Below are positions 17,294 to 25,928 of a stretch of DNA of 64,000 nucleotides, one piece after another. How positions within the stretch are numbered: the stretch's first letter is position 1; each line of letters starts with the position of its first letter. The position numbers and the translations under genes were made by a program. The notes beneath the pieces are model-generated. The model saw only the letters and a program-made list of their open reading frames with translations, ran no database searches and had not been told where the DNA came from. This stretch comes from Paeniglutamicibacter sp. Y32M11. Its GTDB lineage: Bacteria > Actinomycetota > Actinomycetes > Actinomycetales > Micrococcaceae. The DNA is taken from the NCBI RefSeq assembly GCF_019285735.1, contig NZ_CP079107.1, positions 3,534,001 to 3,598,000 on the forward strand, in the 5' to 3' direction.

Positions 17294-18577
17294 TTACTGG
17301 GGCAGCTGGTGTGACACGGCGGCGCTTCCCGGGGCCGCCTCAACCGTCTCATCTTCCGGATCCTGCACCTGCGCGCCGAGCTTACCGCCGGTGAGCTTGT
17401 TCATGATCATCGCCAGGGCACCATCACCGGTCACGTTCGTTGCGGTGCCGAAGCTGTCAAGCGCGATGTAGGCGGCAAACATGAGTCCCACCTCAACCTC
17501 GCCGAAGCCGAGCATCTGCGCCAAGAGGCCAGCGGCGGCGGCGATCGCGCCACCCGGAACACCCGGGGCGGCAATCATCATGACGCCGAGCATCAGGATG
17601 AACGGCAGGTACGACGTGAAGCTAACATCCCCGCCGGTCAGCAGCAGCACGGCGATCGAGAAGCAGGTGATCTTGACCATCGACCCGGAAAGGTGGATCG
17701 TGGCGCACAGCGGCACCACGAAGCCAGCCACCGCATCGGAGACACCGTTCTTCTTGGTTGAGGCCAGCGTGACAGGAATCGTCGCGGCCGAGGAGGAGGT
17801 GCCAAGCGCCGTGAAGTAGGCATCGCGCATGTTCCACAGGGCCTTGAACGGGTTTTGCCCGTTCATCGAACCGGCGATGGTGAACTGGACCAGCAGCACA
17901 ACAAAGGTCAAGGCAAAGGACACCAGGGCCACCAGCAGGAACTTCGTTACCACCGTCACCGCGGCGCCGCTCGCGGAGAGGTCCATGAAGATACCGAAGA
18001 TGAATAGTGGAAGCGCCGGAACGATGATGCGACGGATCACCGATTCGATGATCGTCCGGAATTCAACGGTTCCACGGAAGATGACCTTGCTGTGGAACGC
18101 AGTGATGCCAATACCGATGATGAAGGCGAGCACCAGCGCGCTCATCACGTTGATGACCGGTGCCAGAACGATCTCGGTCGCCGAGTCGCCCGCGCTACCG
18201 ACCACGGTCAAAAACGGCTCAAAACCCGATCCGCCTTCGTCGCCGAGGGCTTCAAGACCCCCGCCGGACATCGTGGAGGTGAACAGCCAGCGGCTCACGA
18301 AGTAGGCGAGGAATCCGGCAAAGAGCGTGGAGCCGTAGGCGATCAGTGCGGTGATTCCGAGCCACTTGCCCGCGCCCTTGCCCAGCTCGGCAATGGCCGG
18401 TGCGACAAGACCCAAAATGATCAGCGGCACAATAAAGCCAAGGAAACCCGAGAAGATCGAGTTGTAGGTCAGGAATACCCCGCCGAGCCATGTGGGCATC
18501 ACCGGTCCGGTCAGGATGCCCAGCACGATGGCTATGACAATCCAACCGAGGAGGGGGATCGATTTCAGCAGTTTCAT
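17294..18577 (-). CDS. Dicarboxylate/amino acid:cation symporter (DAACS family)
   Basis: This 427-residue secondary transporter belongs to the glutamate/dicarboxylate/serine-threonine family (GltP, DctA, SstT). Landmarks are the serine-rich re-entrant loop GTSSSAATIPVTLAS, the long amphipathic segments of hairpins 1 and 2, and the segment-8 region ATNVTGDGALAMIMNKL. The NVTGD form replaces the NMDGT of glutamate transporters, so the substrate (dicarboxylate, serine/threonine or glutamate) cannot be fixed. A signal-anchor start MKLLKSIPLLGW is preceded by GAGGA. It is a single gene, convergent with the metal importer. The 254 bp upstream hold its promoter and no gene. Confidence 0.92.
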   Translation of the reverse strand: MKLLKSIPLLGWIVIAIVLGILTGPVMPTWLGGVFLTYNSIFSGFLGFIVPLIILGLVAPAIAELGKGAGKWLGITALIAYGSTLFAGFLAYFVSRWLFTSTMSGGGLEALGDEGGSGFEPFLTVVGSAGDSATEIVLAPVINVMSALVLAFIIGIGITAFHSKVIFRGTVEFRTIIESVIRRIIVPALPLFIFGIFMDLSASGAAVTVVTKFLLVALVSFALTFVVLLVQFTIAGSMNGQNPFKALWNMRDAYFTALGTSSSAATIPVTLASTKKNGVSDAVAGFVVPLCATIHLSGSMVKITCFSIAVLLLTGGDVSFTSYLPFILMLGVMMIAAPGVPGGAIAAAAGLLAQMLGFGEVEVGLMFAAYIALDSFGTATNVTGDGALAMIMNKLTGGKLGAQVQDPEDETVEAAPGSAAVSHQLPQ

Positions 18578-18831
18578 TGGGGGTTGTCCTCAAGTCGACG
18601 AGTTTTCAGCGTGTGGGAATGGGCAAAACGCGTTGTGTCGCAGCCCACGCCTCAGCAATAGTAGTGTGGCTCACGCCATTCCCCTAAATCAACCGGGAAT
18701 CCGTGCCGCTTCCACCTCGGCCGAGCACCATCCGCGCAACAAGGAGCGCCTCGGGCACCGGGTGAGAGTGCGAGGCGTTGATGACTCGGTGCGGACGTTG
18801 GACAGGCGGTTTTTGCTACGCCGCTGCCGAG

Positions 18832-19506
18832 CTAGCCGAGTGAAACGTGCAGTGCCTCGGTCGCCTGGCGTCCCAAGCTGATGGGCACGTCTGAATCGAT
18901 AACCAGCAGCTGCACCGAGTCGGAGAACGGGGTGGCCTCGGTAATCAGCAGAAGCGTCCCGGGCACAACACCCTGTGCGCTGAGGTATTGCAGCAGCGCC
19001 GGATCCTCATCGTTGATCCGTTCGACCCGAACCTTGATTCCCGGCTCCACGGTGCTTAGGAGCACCGCGTTGGGCTGGGTCAAGACCCCATCAACACTGG
19101 GGATCGGGTCTCCATGGGGGTCTCGGTCCGGGTGGCCCAAAAAAGCGTCAAGGCGCTCCACCATGAAATCGCTCATGGCGTGTTCCAGGTTCTCGGCCTC
19201 GTCGTGGACTTGGTCCCAGTCATAGTCCAGGGTTCTGACCAAGAAGGTCTCCAGCAGTCGGTGCCGTCGCACCATGTCCAAGGCGTATTTGCTGCCAAGC
19301 TCGGTGAGTTCCACGGCCCCGTAGCGGGCGTGGCTGACCAACCCTTGCGCGGTCAGCTTGCGCACCGCATCGGAAACGGAGGAAACCTTGAGCCCAGATT
19401 TCTGCGCGATGTCTGTCGCGGTGACGGGGGCATCTGTCCATTCGGAAAGACCCCAGATAACCTTCAAATAGTTTTGTGTGCTGATGGAAAGTTCCGAAAC
19501 CGACAT
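18832..19506 (-). CDS. mntR: DtxR-family metal-dependent transcriptional regulator (MntR/IdeR type)
   Basis: This regulator of about 224 residues represses metal-uptake genes when Mn2+ or Fe2+ is bound. The N-terminal winged helix includes ATDIAQKSGLKVSSVSDAVRKL and the wing GAVELTELG. The metal-binding/dimerisation domain has RRHRLLETFLVRTLDYDWDQVHDEAENLEHAMSD, with its His/Glu/Asp ligands at residues of the HDEAENLEH helix. A C-terminal SH3-like domain follows. The ATG at 19506 (MSVSELSISTQNYLK) is preferred over longer upstream starts. Its location near the Mn/Fe importer makes that operon the prime target, possibly through the palindrome at 14505-14518. Confidence 0.9.
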   Translation of the reverse strand: MSVSELSISTQNYLKVIWGLSEWTDAPVTATDIAQKSGLKVSSVSDAVRKLTAQGLVSHARYGAVELTELGSKYALDMVRRHRLLETFLVRTLDYDWDQVHDEAENLEHAMSDFMVERLDAFLGHPDRDPHGDPIPSVDGVLTQPNAVLLSTVEPGIKVRVERINDEDPALLQYLSAQGVVPGTLLLITEATPFSDSVQLLVIDSDVPISLGRQATEALHVSLG

Positions 19507-19671
19507 GCCTACGAGTCTACAGAGCGAGCTCGATGTACACGTTCCCGCGGACCGTGATCTCACCGAGCATCGGTTCTACCGCCAAGGTCCTCACCATGCC
19601 CCCTGCCAAAGGCATCACCACTTATACTTCGATGAGGTTCAGCGACGAGCCGGCATCCTGAATGGAGATAC

Positions 19672-20742
19672 ATGACCATGGGCTTGAATTTTTCTCATGA
19701 AACACTGGCCCAACGGGTGCTCTTTGGTACGGGTTTGGCCGTCGAGCATCTCGCCGCCGAGGTCAGCCGGCTCGGGGCATCGCGGCTTATGGTGATCGCT
19801 GGGCATCGTGATTCCGACACCGTCACTGCTCTTACCCGGGCGCTGCCGGTGGCACTGCGGTATTCCGAGATCATCCAACATGTGCCGCTCGAGAGCGCCG
19901 AACGCGCGCGCACCGCGGCCCGAGAGAACAGGGTTGATCTGTTGGTGTGTTTCGGTGGAGGCTCGGCCGTCGGTCTGGCCAAGGCCATCGCTCTGGAAAC
20001 CGCAACGCCCATCATCGCCATTCCCACCACGTACGCGGGGTCCGAAGCCACCAATGTTTGGGGCTTGACCGAAGCCGGCCGCAAAACGACGGGGATTGAT
20101 GCCCGGGTGCTGCCGGTGACGGTGATTTACGATGCTGCACTGAGCCGCACGCTGCCCGTGGAACTCTCCGTCACTTCCGGGCTGAACGCCATGGCTCACT
20201 GCATCGATTCACTGTGGGGACCACATGCCGATCCGATCAATGCGACGCTGGCCGCCGAGGGAATTCGCGCCCTGGCCGCTGGCTTGTCTGCCATTATCTC
20301 CGATCCACCAGGCCTCGATGGCCGCGAGTTAACCCTCTATGGGGCCTACCTAGCTGCCGTTTCCTTTGCCTCGGCAGGATCCGGAATGCACCACAAGATC
20401 TGCCATGTCCTCGGCGGCAGCTACAACATGCCGCACGCGCAGACGCACGCCATCCTATTGCCCCACGTTTTGGCCTTCAACGCACCCTTCGCACCGCGGG
20501 CCGCCGAGCGGATTGCTGCGGCCCTTGGCTCACCGGATGCCGTGACGGGGCTGAACGCCTTGCGCAAGCTCCTGGGTGCCCCTTCGGCGTTGAAGGACTA
20601 CGGCTTTGAACTGGCGAACATCCCCGAGGCCGTCTCGATGATCTTGCCCGTCATCCCCGCCAACAACCCCAGAGCTGTCACGGCTCAAAATCTCACCGAA
20701 CTGCTCACCGCCGCCTTCCACGGCAGCACGCCCGGCAGCTGA
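19672..20742 (+). CDS. Maleylacetate reductase (iron-containing alcohol dehydrogenase family)
   Basis: This enzyme reduces maleylacetate to 3-oxoadipate with NAD(P)H. It is the last step of the hydroxyquinol and chlorocatechol branches before central metabolism. The 356-residue protein has the nucleotide loop CFGGGSAVGLAKAIA, the family signature IPTTYAGSEATNVWG, and histidines in AMAHCIDSLWGPHADP and HHKICHVLGGSYNMPHAQ. The short length and MPHAQTHAI pattern match maleylacetate reductases rather than general alcohol dehydrogenases. It is divergent from mntR and has no ring-cleavage gene beside it, so it must serve a pathway encoded elsewhere. The best local candidate is the aromatic-type cluster from 24.5 kb. 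ATG 19672 has GGAGA upstream. Confidence 0.88.
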   Translation: MTMGLNFSHETLAQRVLFGTGLAVEHLAAEVSRLGASRLMVIAGHRDSDTVTALTRALPVALRYSEIIQHVPLESAERARTAARENRVDLLVCFGGGSAVGLAKAIALETATPIIAIPTTYAGSEATNVWGLTEAGRKTTGIDARVLPVTVIYDAALSRTLPVELSVTSGLNAMAHCIDSLWGPHADPINATLAAEGIRALAAGLSAIISDPPGLDGRELTLYGAYLAAVSFASAGSGMHHKICHVLGGSYNMPHAQTHAILLPHVLAFNAPFAPRAAERIAAALGSPDAVTGLNALRKLLGAPSALKDYGFELANIPEAVSMILPVIPANNPRAVTAQNLTELLTAAFHGSTPGS

Positions 20743-20782
20743 AAATCGGCGCCCGCTAAACGTCGCCAGCGGGGTCGAGCGG

Positions 20783-21421
20783 TTAGATCCACCCCTGTTC
20801 TCGCGCCAGGTGTGCTGCCTCAATCCGGTTGGCCGCCCCGGTCTTTCCGATCGCGTTGGACAGGTGGTTGCGCACCGTTCCAACGCTCAGGAACATCCCC
20901 GCAGCTATCTTGGCCACCGGTGTCCCCGCTTGGGCGTGGGACAGTACCTCACGTTCGCGTTCGGTGAGTGGGTTGGCACCGTCTCCCAACGAATGGGCCG
21001 TTACCAACGGGTCAAATACGCGTCCGCCGGCAAACACGCTCCGTACCGCGGCGGCAAGTTCGGCAGAGGGAGTGTCCTTCACCAGAAAGCCGCTGGCCCC
21101 GGCCTCAAAGGCGGCCCGCAGATAACCCGGACGATCAAAAGTTGTCACCATCAATACCTTGCAGTCCGGAAGTTGGGAGCGCAATCTGCTGGCCGCTTCC
21201 AGCCCGTTCACGTTGGGCATCTGGATATCCAACAGGGCCACCTGCACGCCGTGTTCTTCGGCGAGCGCCACCACGTTACGTCCATCCCCGGCCTGAGCCA
21301 CCACCTCGATGTCTGTTTCCAGGTTCAGCAGGGCGGCAAGTGCCCCGCGGACCAGTGCTTGGTCATCGGCCAACAGCACGCGGATGGGTCCGTTACCCTC
21401 GTGATTTTTGGGGCTCACCAT
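20783..21421 (-). CDS. Response regulator, NarL/LuxR family (DesR-like)
   Basis: This 212-residue protein has an N-terminal receiver domain with acidic pocket LLADDQ, phospho-acceptor aspartate in VALLDIQMPN and the conserved lysine in FLVKDTPS. A C-terminal LuxR-type helix-turn-helix follows (NPLTEREREVLSHAQAG ... GTVRNHLSNAIGKTGA). Its ATG overlaps the end of the kinase gene by 7 bp. It is the last gene of an ABC ATPase / permease / kinase / regulator operon and probably controls that operon, as in Bacillus yvfRS-yvfTU-like systems. Confidence 0.93.
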   Translation of the reverse strand: MVSPKNHEGNGPIRVLLADDQALVRGALAALLNLETDIEVVAQAGDGRNVVALAEEHGVQVALLDIQMPNVNGLEAASRLRSQLPDCKVLMVTTFDRPGYLRAAFEAGASGFLVKDTPSAELAAAVRSVFAGGRVFDPLVTAHSLGDGANPLTEREREVLSHAQAGTPVAKIAAGMFLSVGTVRNHLSNAIGKTGAANRIEAAHLAREQGWI

Positions 21422-22506
21422 GAGAGCTCCACCTTGGTTCCACCGTGTGCGGAGTCCCCGATCTCAAAGGCCGCCCCGCTGAGGCGGGCTCGTTCACGCA
21501 TGCCCCGGATGCCATGGCCCTCCTTGGAGCCGGCCAGTGAATCTCCGTCGTCCTCAATGCTCAGTGTGTGTTCGCGGATGCAGATCCACGCGGTGGTGGC
21601 ATGGGCGTGGCGCAATACGTTGGTCACCGCCTCCCGCAGGATCCAGGACAGGGCGGTGGAGCGCGCCGCGTCGAGCAGTTGCGGATTGCCGATGAGCACC
21701 GTGGAGATCCCCGCATCATCGAGGGCCGAGCGAATCGCCGGCAATTCATCGGCAAGGGTCGTGCGGCGCAATCCTTCCACCGTGGCCCGGATCGAATCCA
21801 TGGCCTCGTGCGTGAGCACCTGGATCTGCTGCAGCTCGGCGCGGGCGGAGTCAATATCGGTATCCAAGAGGCGTTCGGCCAGTTGGGCCTTGAGTCCCAC
21901 CGCGGTGAGCGAATGCCCCAGTGCGTCGTGCACGTCTCTGGCCATCCGCTCCTGTTCGGCGAGTACCGCGAAGTCCAGTCGCAGATCATCCGCCACGATG
22001 CTCCTGCGGATCAGCACGGTGTTGACCGCGTTGACGACCATCAGCACCACCAATAATCCAAGCAAAAAGACGTAGTCACTCAGTGGTCCCGACGATATGG
22101 CGATCGCCAGGGAAATGGTGAGAACCACGGCGTTGACGATCCACATGCTTCGTACCGAGAGCAGATAGGCGGCAAAGCTGATGAGAAACGGCCCGAAGCT
22201 GATGATGTCCGCCCCGAGGAGCGGGATGGTGGCCCCCACGACCAGCAACAGCAATAAGAAGGGGATCCAGGCACGTCCGAACCCGCTGGCGCTGACTCCA
22301 AGTTCCGAGCTGTAGGTATAGAAGGACCTCAGATAGATCACGGCAAAGGCGAGGATCAGTCCGTAGCCGGCCATCCGCGCCGGCACCGGAAGCGTGGATT
22401 GGGCGATTCTCAGGACGGGGAAAGTCAAAAAGACAACCCACACCGCCGCCAGCAGCCACCCGTAACGCGACCAGAAGGAATGCGTTTGTGCCTGGTTCGA
22501 GCTCAC
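21415..22506 (-). CDS. Sensor histidine kinase, DesK-like (HisKA_3)
   Basis: This membrane kinase of about 363 residues has several N-terminal transmembrane segments, a short linker and a HisKA_3 dimerisation helix MARDVHDALGHSLTAVGLKAQLAE. The phospho-histidine is in the first HDALGH. A compact HATPase follows, ending in GHGIRGMRERARLSG and GGTKVELSW. The GTG at 22506 overlaps the permease stop codon (GTGA), so I prefer it to an ATG further upstream that would lie inside the permease gene. Lacking an extracellular domain, it probably senses membrane state or the transporter itself. It pairs with the downstream DesR-like regulator. Confidence 0.9.
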   Translation of the reverse strand: MSSNQAQTHSFWSRYGWLLAAVWVVFLTFPVLRIAQSTLPVPARMAGYGLILAFAVIYLRSFYTYSSELGVSASGFGRAWIPFLLLLLVVGATIPLLGADIISFGPFLISFAAYLLSVRSMWIVNAVVLTISLAIAISSGPLSDYVFLLGLLVVLMVVNAVNTVLIRRSIVADDLRLDFAVLAEQERMARDVHDALGHSLTAVGLKAQLAERLLDTDIDSARAELQQIQVLTHEAMDSIRATVEGLRRTTLADELPAIRSALDDAGISTVLIGNPQLLDAARSTALSWILREAVTNVLRHAHATTAWICIREHTLSIEDDGDSLAGSKEGHGIRGMRERARLSGAAFEIGDSAHGGTKVELSW

Positions 22507-23258
22507 CTGCGAGCCTGCGAGCGGCGGACCGCCCACAGCGCCAGGATAACGAAGAGAAGTGCCCATGCAACTAGATTAGCGATCAGCAACCCGATCGAGT
22601 CCGTGGGCGCATCGGCACCGGCACCTGACCCCTGAAGCAACGGCCAGCGCACCAGCCCCACGTACCCATACATCGGGGTGAACCGGGCGATATCCAACAT
22701 GGTGCCGCTCAATGGCAAAAACACGTTGCCGAAGAAGGCGAAGAACACCATGCCTCCGCTGGCCACGCCGATGGCCGTCTCCGACTTGAAGCTCATACCC
22801 ACCCCCATGCCGTAGAGCGCGAAGATGGAGGACCCGAACACCGCCATCAGGTAACTGGCAGTCCAGATGCGCCAATCATCGGCTTGGGCGCCGGTCATCG
22901 CTCCCAGGGTGAATACTGCACCGGCGGAAATGGCGGCAATAATCAACGAAACGCAGACCTTTGCCCCCACAAAGCCCGCAGGCTTCATGGGGGTCAGGGC
23001 AATCTGGCGCCCCCAACCCAGCAGGGATTCGGTGGCTGCAGTTCCGGCGATCGACGTGGTGGCCACCGCCGCCCCATAGGCGGCCATCGAGGCCATAATG
23101 TAGAACTTCACGTTGCCGTTCCCGGCAGCTTCTCCCCCGCCACCAAACATGTTCCCGAAGAGCAGGTACATGAGCACCGGCATGAAAACGGTAAACATCA
23201 GGTTCCCGACGTCCCGGATCTGACGGGTCAATTCGATGCGCACGTAGGTGGGGTTCAT
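22503..23258 (-). CDS. ABC-2 type exporter permease
   Basis: This 251-residue protein has six predicted membrane helices of the ABC-2 family, preceded by an amphipathic start MNPTYVRIELTRQIRDVGNLMFTVFMPVLMYLLFG. The central GWGRQIALTPMKPAGFVGAK segment is typical of the cytosolic coupling region. It overlaps the ATPase gene by 4 bp and the kinase gene by 4 bp, so the four genes form one coupled unit. The substrate is likely a lipid, peptide or antibiotic, by analogy with kinase-linked exporters. Confidence 0.9.
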   Translation of the reverse strand: MNPTYVRIELTRQIRDVGNLMFTVFMPVLMYLLFGNMFGGGGEAAGNGNVKFYIMASMAAYGAAVATTSIAGTAATESLLGWGRQIALTPMKPAGFVGAKVCVSLIIAAISAGAVFTLGAMTGAQADDWRIWTASYLMAVFGSSIFALYGMGVGMSFKSETAIGVASGGMVFFAFFGNVFLPLSGTMLDIARFTPMYGYVGLVRWPLLQGSGAGADAPTDSIGLLIANLVAWALLFVILALWAVRRSQARR

Positions 23259-24217
23259 GAGTTCTCTCCGGTCAATTCCATGAAGGCTGCGTCCAGGGTG
23301 GGTGCGGTGATTTCTAGGTCCGTTGCCGCTAGCTGACCCAGCAGCATCCGCGCCGCGGCATCGGAGTCCGGACCCGTGACCAGAATTCGTTGGCCCTTGA
23401 GCCGCACCGAGGACACCTGATCCAGCTGTTCGAGGGCGTTGATGGCCACAGCTGTGGGGCTTCCGGTGGGCAGCGTTGCGCTCACGACACGACCGCCGGT
23501 CATGGAACGCAGCTTCGCGGTGGGGCCATCGGCCAGGACCTTACCCTTTCCAATGAGCACCGTGCGTTCGGCGAAGTCTTGGGCTTCCTCGAGGTAATGC
23601 GTGGCAAAGATGACGGTGCGTCCCTCGAGAGCATCTTGACGCATGGTCTCCCAGAACCCGTGGCGGGCAGCGACGTCCATGCCGGCGGTGGGTTCATCCA
23701 AGATCAGCAGGCGCGGATCGGGCAGTAGGGCGAGGGCGAATTTCAGCCGTTGCTGTTCACCGCCCGAACATTTTGAGACCTTGCGTTTGGCCAGTGACAT
23801 GATGTCGGTGCGTTCCATGACCGAGGTGATGCGGTCTTGGGCTCCGTGCAGTGCGGCGATCGTCGTGACGGTTTCGCGCACCGTGAGGTCACGCAAGAGC
23901 CCTCCGGTTTGCAAGACGGCTGAGACTTCTCCGGCCTCCACCGCTGCGCGCGGGCTCTTGCCAAACACCGTGATGCTTCCCGAGGTGGGTGCGGTGAGCC
24001 CGAGCATCATATCGATGGTGGTAGTTTTTCCTGCGCCATTGGGGCCGAGAAATGCGACGATCTCACCGGTACCGACACTCAGATCGATTCCCGCCACGGC
24101 CTCTAACGGGCCCTCGTTGGTATGAAAAGACTTGCGTACTTTTTCCAGGTTGAGTGCCAAACGTTGGGCCGACGGTGTTGCCGTGGGTTCGATCCGTTCG
24201 GAGCTGATGATGTCCAT
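23255..24217 (-). CDS. ABC exporter ATP-binding protein
   Basis: This 320-residue ATPase heads the operon. It contains Walker A LGPNGAGKTTT, signature CSGGEQQRLKFALAL (a C replaces the usual leading L/S), Walker B RLLILDEPTAGMD and the switch histidine in FATHYLEEA. The C-terminal extension after residue about 230 resembles the DrrA-type regulatory tail. It is the partner of the ABC-2 permease immediately downstream. Confidence 0.92.
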   Translation of the reverse strand: MDIISSERIEPTATPSAQRLALNLEKVRKSFHTNEGPLEAVAGIDLSVGTGEIVAFLGPNGAGKTTTIDMMLGLTAPTSGSITVFGKSPRAAVEAGEVSAVLQTGGLLRDLTVRETVTTIAALHGAQDRITSVMERTDIMSLAKRKVSKCSGGEQQRLKFALALLPDPRLLILDEPTAGMDVAARHGFWETMRQDALEGRTVIFATHYLEEAQDFAERTVLIGKGKVLADGPTAKLRSMTGGRVVSATLPTGSPTAVAINALEQLDQVSSVRLKGQRILVTGPDSDAAARMLLGQLAATDLEITAPTLDAAFMELTGENS

Positions 24218-24551
24218 GGATCAAGTCTTCATCAGTCCGGGTGCCGGTAGAAGTGCAAATTGTCATGGTTCACCGCCATTGAGCTTCGGTACGATGCCCT
24301 TTCCCGCGCATGGCCTTCGCCGTGTGCGCGGGCGGCTTGTTGCGCCGCCCGCGCACAGCATCGATCCGCCGTTCCGGGGCTAAAGACGTGCCTGCACTGG
24401 AACGCAGCAGCGTCAACAAAGTCTGCGCAGTATTGTGGGCCCCGGCAGCAGGGACGTAGCCCAGGTGCCGGATCCAAGAGCTTTGCCACCGTATCCAGTT
24501 CACCGGTGAGCCTGGTGGGACAGCGCAGCACCTCGACTTCGCGAACTTAAA
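24218..24551 (-). terminator. Gap with a strong hairpin after the esterase gene
   Basis: This 334-bp stretch separates the esterase gene from the ABC operon; both are leftward. A perfect hairpin, TGTGCGCGGGCGGC and GCCGCCCGCGCACA with a 7-nt loop, lies at 24323-24357 and likely ends the monooxygenase-esterase transcript. The part from 24218 to about 24320 should hold the ABC operon promoter. Short open frames on both strands here show no recognisable motif and I do not call them genes. Confidence 0.65.
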
Positions 24552-25928
24552 TCAGGCCCGCGCGATTGCCGCCCGACGTGCCGACAAGCCGCGCTCGGGC
24601 TCACGGCAATCGGTTCCATCCTCGGTGATCACCTGCAGCGATGCCGAGTGCGGGGCGAATGCCACGACCCTTTCCCCGTCTGCTTTAACCGGGACTCCCG
24701 TTCGCACAAAACCTCCGAGCATCGCACCGAGCTCGGCAGCAGCAGCATCAAAGATGCTCTCCGAAAGGTCCGTAAGCATCGGGGCGTCGGACCACTGCTG
24801 GCGGTTGCCAAAGAGGAACGGCAGCTCGAAGCAGTGCGCGGCACCCGCGTGGGGCAATCTCGATGCAACGTCGAATCGAACGGTGCTCACGTTTTTGCCC
24901 GCAGCAACCGCAGCATCGGCACATTCGGTGGCGTAGAGCTCGATCTGGTGCAGGGTCATGGCCCTGGCCATGCGGGTTTTGGGCGTTGATCCCGGAAGCT
25001 CCTGGCGAAGTTTCTCGCCACTGGCTTCGGGATCATCAAAATGCGCACCAATGAATCCCGCGACCGCGCCTTCGGTAAAGGCCGTTTCCGGAGCCATGCC
25101 AATAAAGGCATTGGCTTCGTCCTTGGTGTGTGTGAGCAGGATCTGTTCAACATGCAACCTAGCCATCGCCGCATCCACGTCAAAAAGATCGGCCGGGACA
25201 TTTTCATCGATGCTCGGCATCAGCCCCAGACCACGACCTGCCCATGCCCGGGCCACCTCGCCCTGGGCCGCAAGCAGCTCAGCGATGGGCGCCAGCCCGG
25301 CACTCTTCCGGGCGAGCGCGCTGTCCACGATGCTCTGGCGTTGGGCCGCAGCCTCCCGATCCAAGGGCGGCTGATAGGTCAGCGACATCAGTGCCACACG
25401 CTGGAACAGTCCCCGAGCGGCCGGCAGCTGCGCCATGGCAAAGGCCCAGAAGGCACCGGCCGACTGTCCCACCAGACTGACATCTTCCGGGTTTCCGCCC
25501 AGGGTAGCGATGTGCGTCTGTACCCATTGAAGGGCGAGCAGCAGATCGCGGGGAACCAGATTCCCCGCTCCCACCGCGCCGGCATGGGCCAAGAGCCCAA
25601 CCCGGTAGTTCACCACGACCACCACGCAATTCTGCTGCTGAGCGAAATGGGTGGCGTCGTACCAGCGCACTGCGCCGGCTCCCGAGACAAAGGCGCCGCC
25701 GGGCAAAAACACCATGACCGGTAGGTCGGTGGCGTCTTCGGGTGCGAACACCGAGAGCTGGAACGCTTGCTCGGACTGCTCCAACTCGCCCAGCGCTCCG
25801 CCGAGCAGCCAATCCAACGACCCGGGGCTCTGCGGGAAGGCCGCGGGTTCGGCAGCGATGAGGGAATCCACCGGCTGCAGTGCGCCATAGCGCCCCGCAG
25901 CCAATGTCCCATAACTAAAGGTCTTCAC
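24552..25928 (-). CDS. Carboxylesterase (type B family)
   Basis: This 458-residue serine esterase has the oxyanion-hole strand FLPGGAF (residues 74-80) and the nucleophile elbow GQSAG with S156. A candidate acid is in HTKDEANAF, and the catalytic histidine is in GAAHCFELPFLFG. No signal peptide is visible, so it is cytoplasmic. Its start codon directly follows the stop of the Baeyer-Villiger monooxygenase gene. That pairing suggests that it hydrolyses the ester made by the monooxygenase, for example 4-hydroxyphenyl acetate to hydroquinone plus acetate. The pathway role is inferred from this context. Confidence 0.9.
   Translation of the reverse strand: MKTFSYGTLAAGRYGALQPVDSLIAAEPAAFPQSPGSLDWLLGGALGELEQSEQAFQLSVFAPEDATDLPVMVFLPGGAFVSGAGAVRWYDATHFAQQQNCVVVVVNYRVGLLAHAGAVGAGNLVPRDLLLALQWVQTHIATLGGNPEDVSLVGQSAGAFWAFAMAQLPAARGLFQRVALMSLTYQPPLDREAAAQRQSIVDSALARKSAGLAPIAELLAAQGEVARAWAGRGLGLMPSIDENVPADLFDVDAAMARLHVEQILLTHTKDEANAFIGMAPETAFTEGAVAGFIGAHFDDPEASGEKLRQELPGSTPKTRMARAMTLHQIELYATECADAAVAAGKNVSTVRFDVASRLPHAGAAHCFELPFLFGNRQQWSDAPMLTDLSESIFDAAAAELGAMLGGFVRTGVPVKADGERVVAFAPHSASLQVITEDGTDCREPERGLSARRAAIARA

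Noticed and set aside
20810-22075. Long + strand frame (421 codons) across the response regulator and kinase genes
   Set aside because: It is a shadow of two clear genes on the other strand, with composition typical of antisense frames in GC-rich DNA.
24232-24531. 99-codon frame with several cysteines between esterase and ABC genes
   Set aside because: It runs through a perfect terminator-like hairpin, has no ribosome-binding site and no recognisable zinc or DNA-binding motif.
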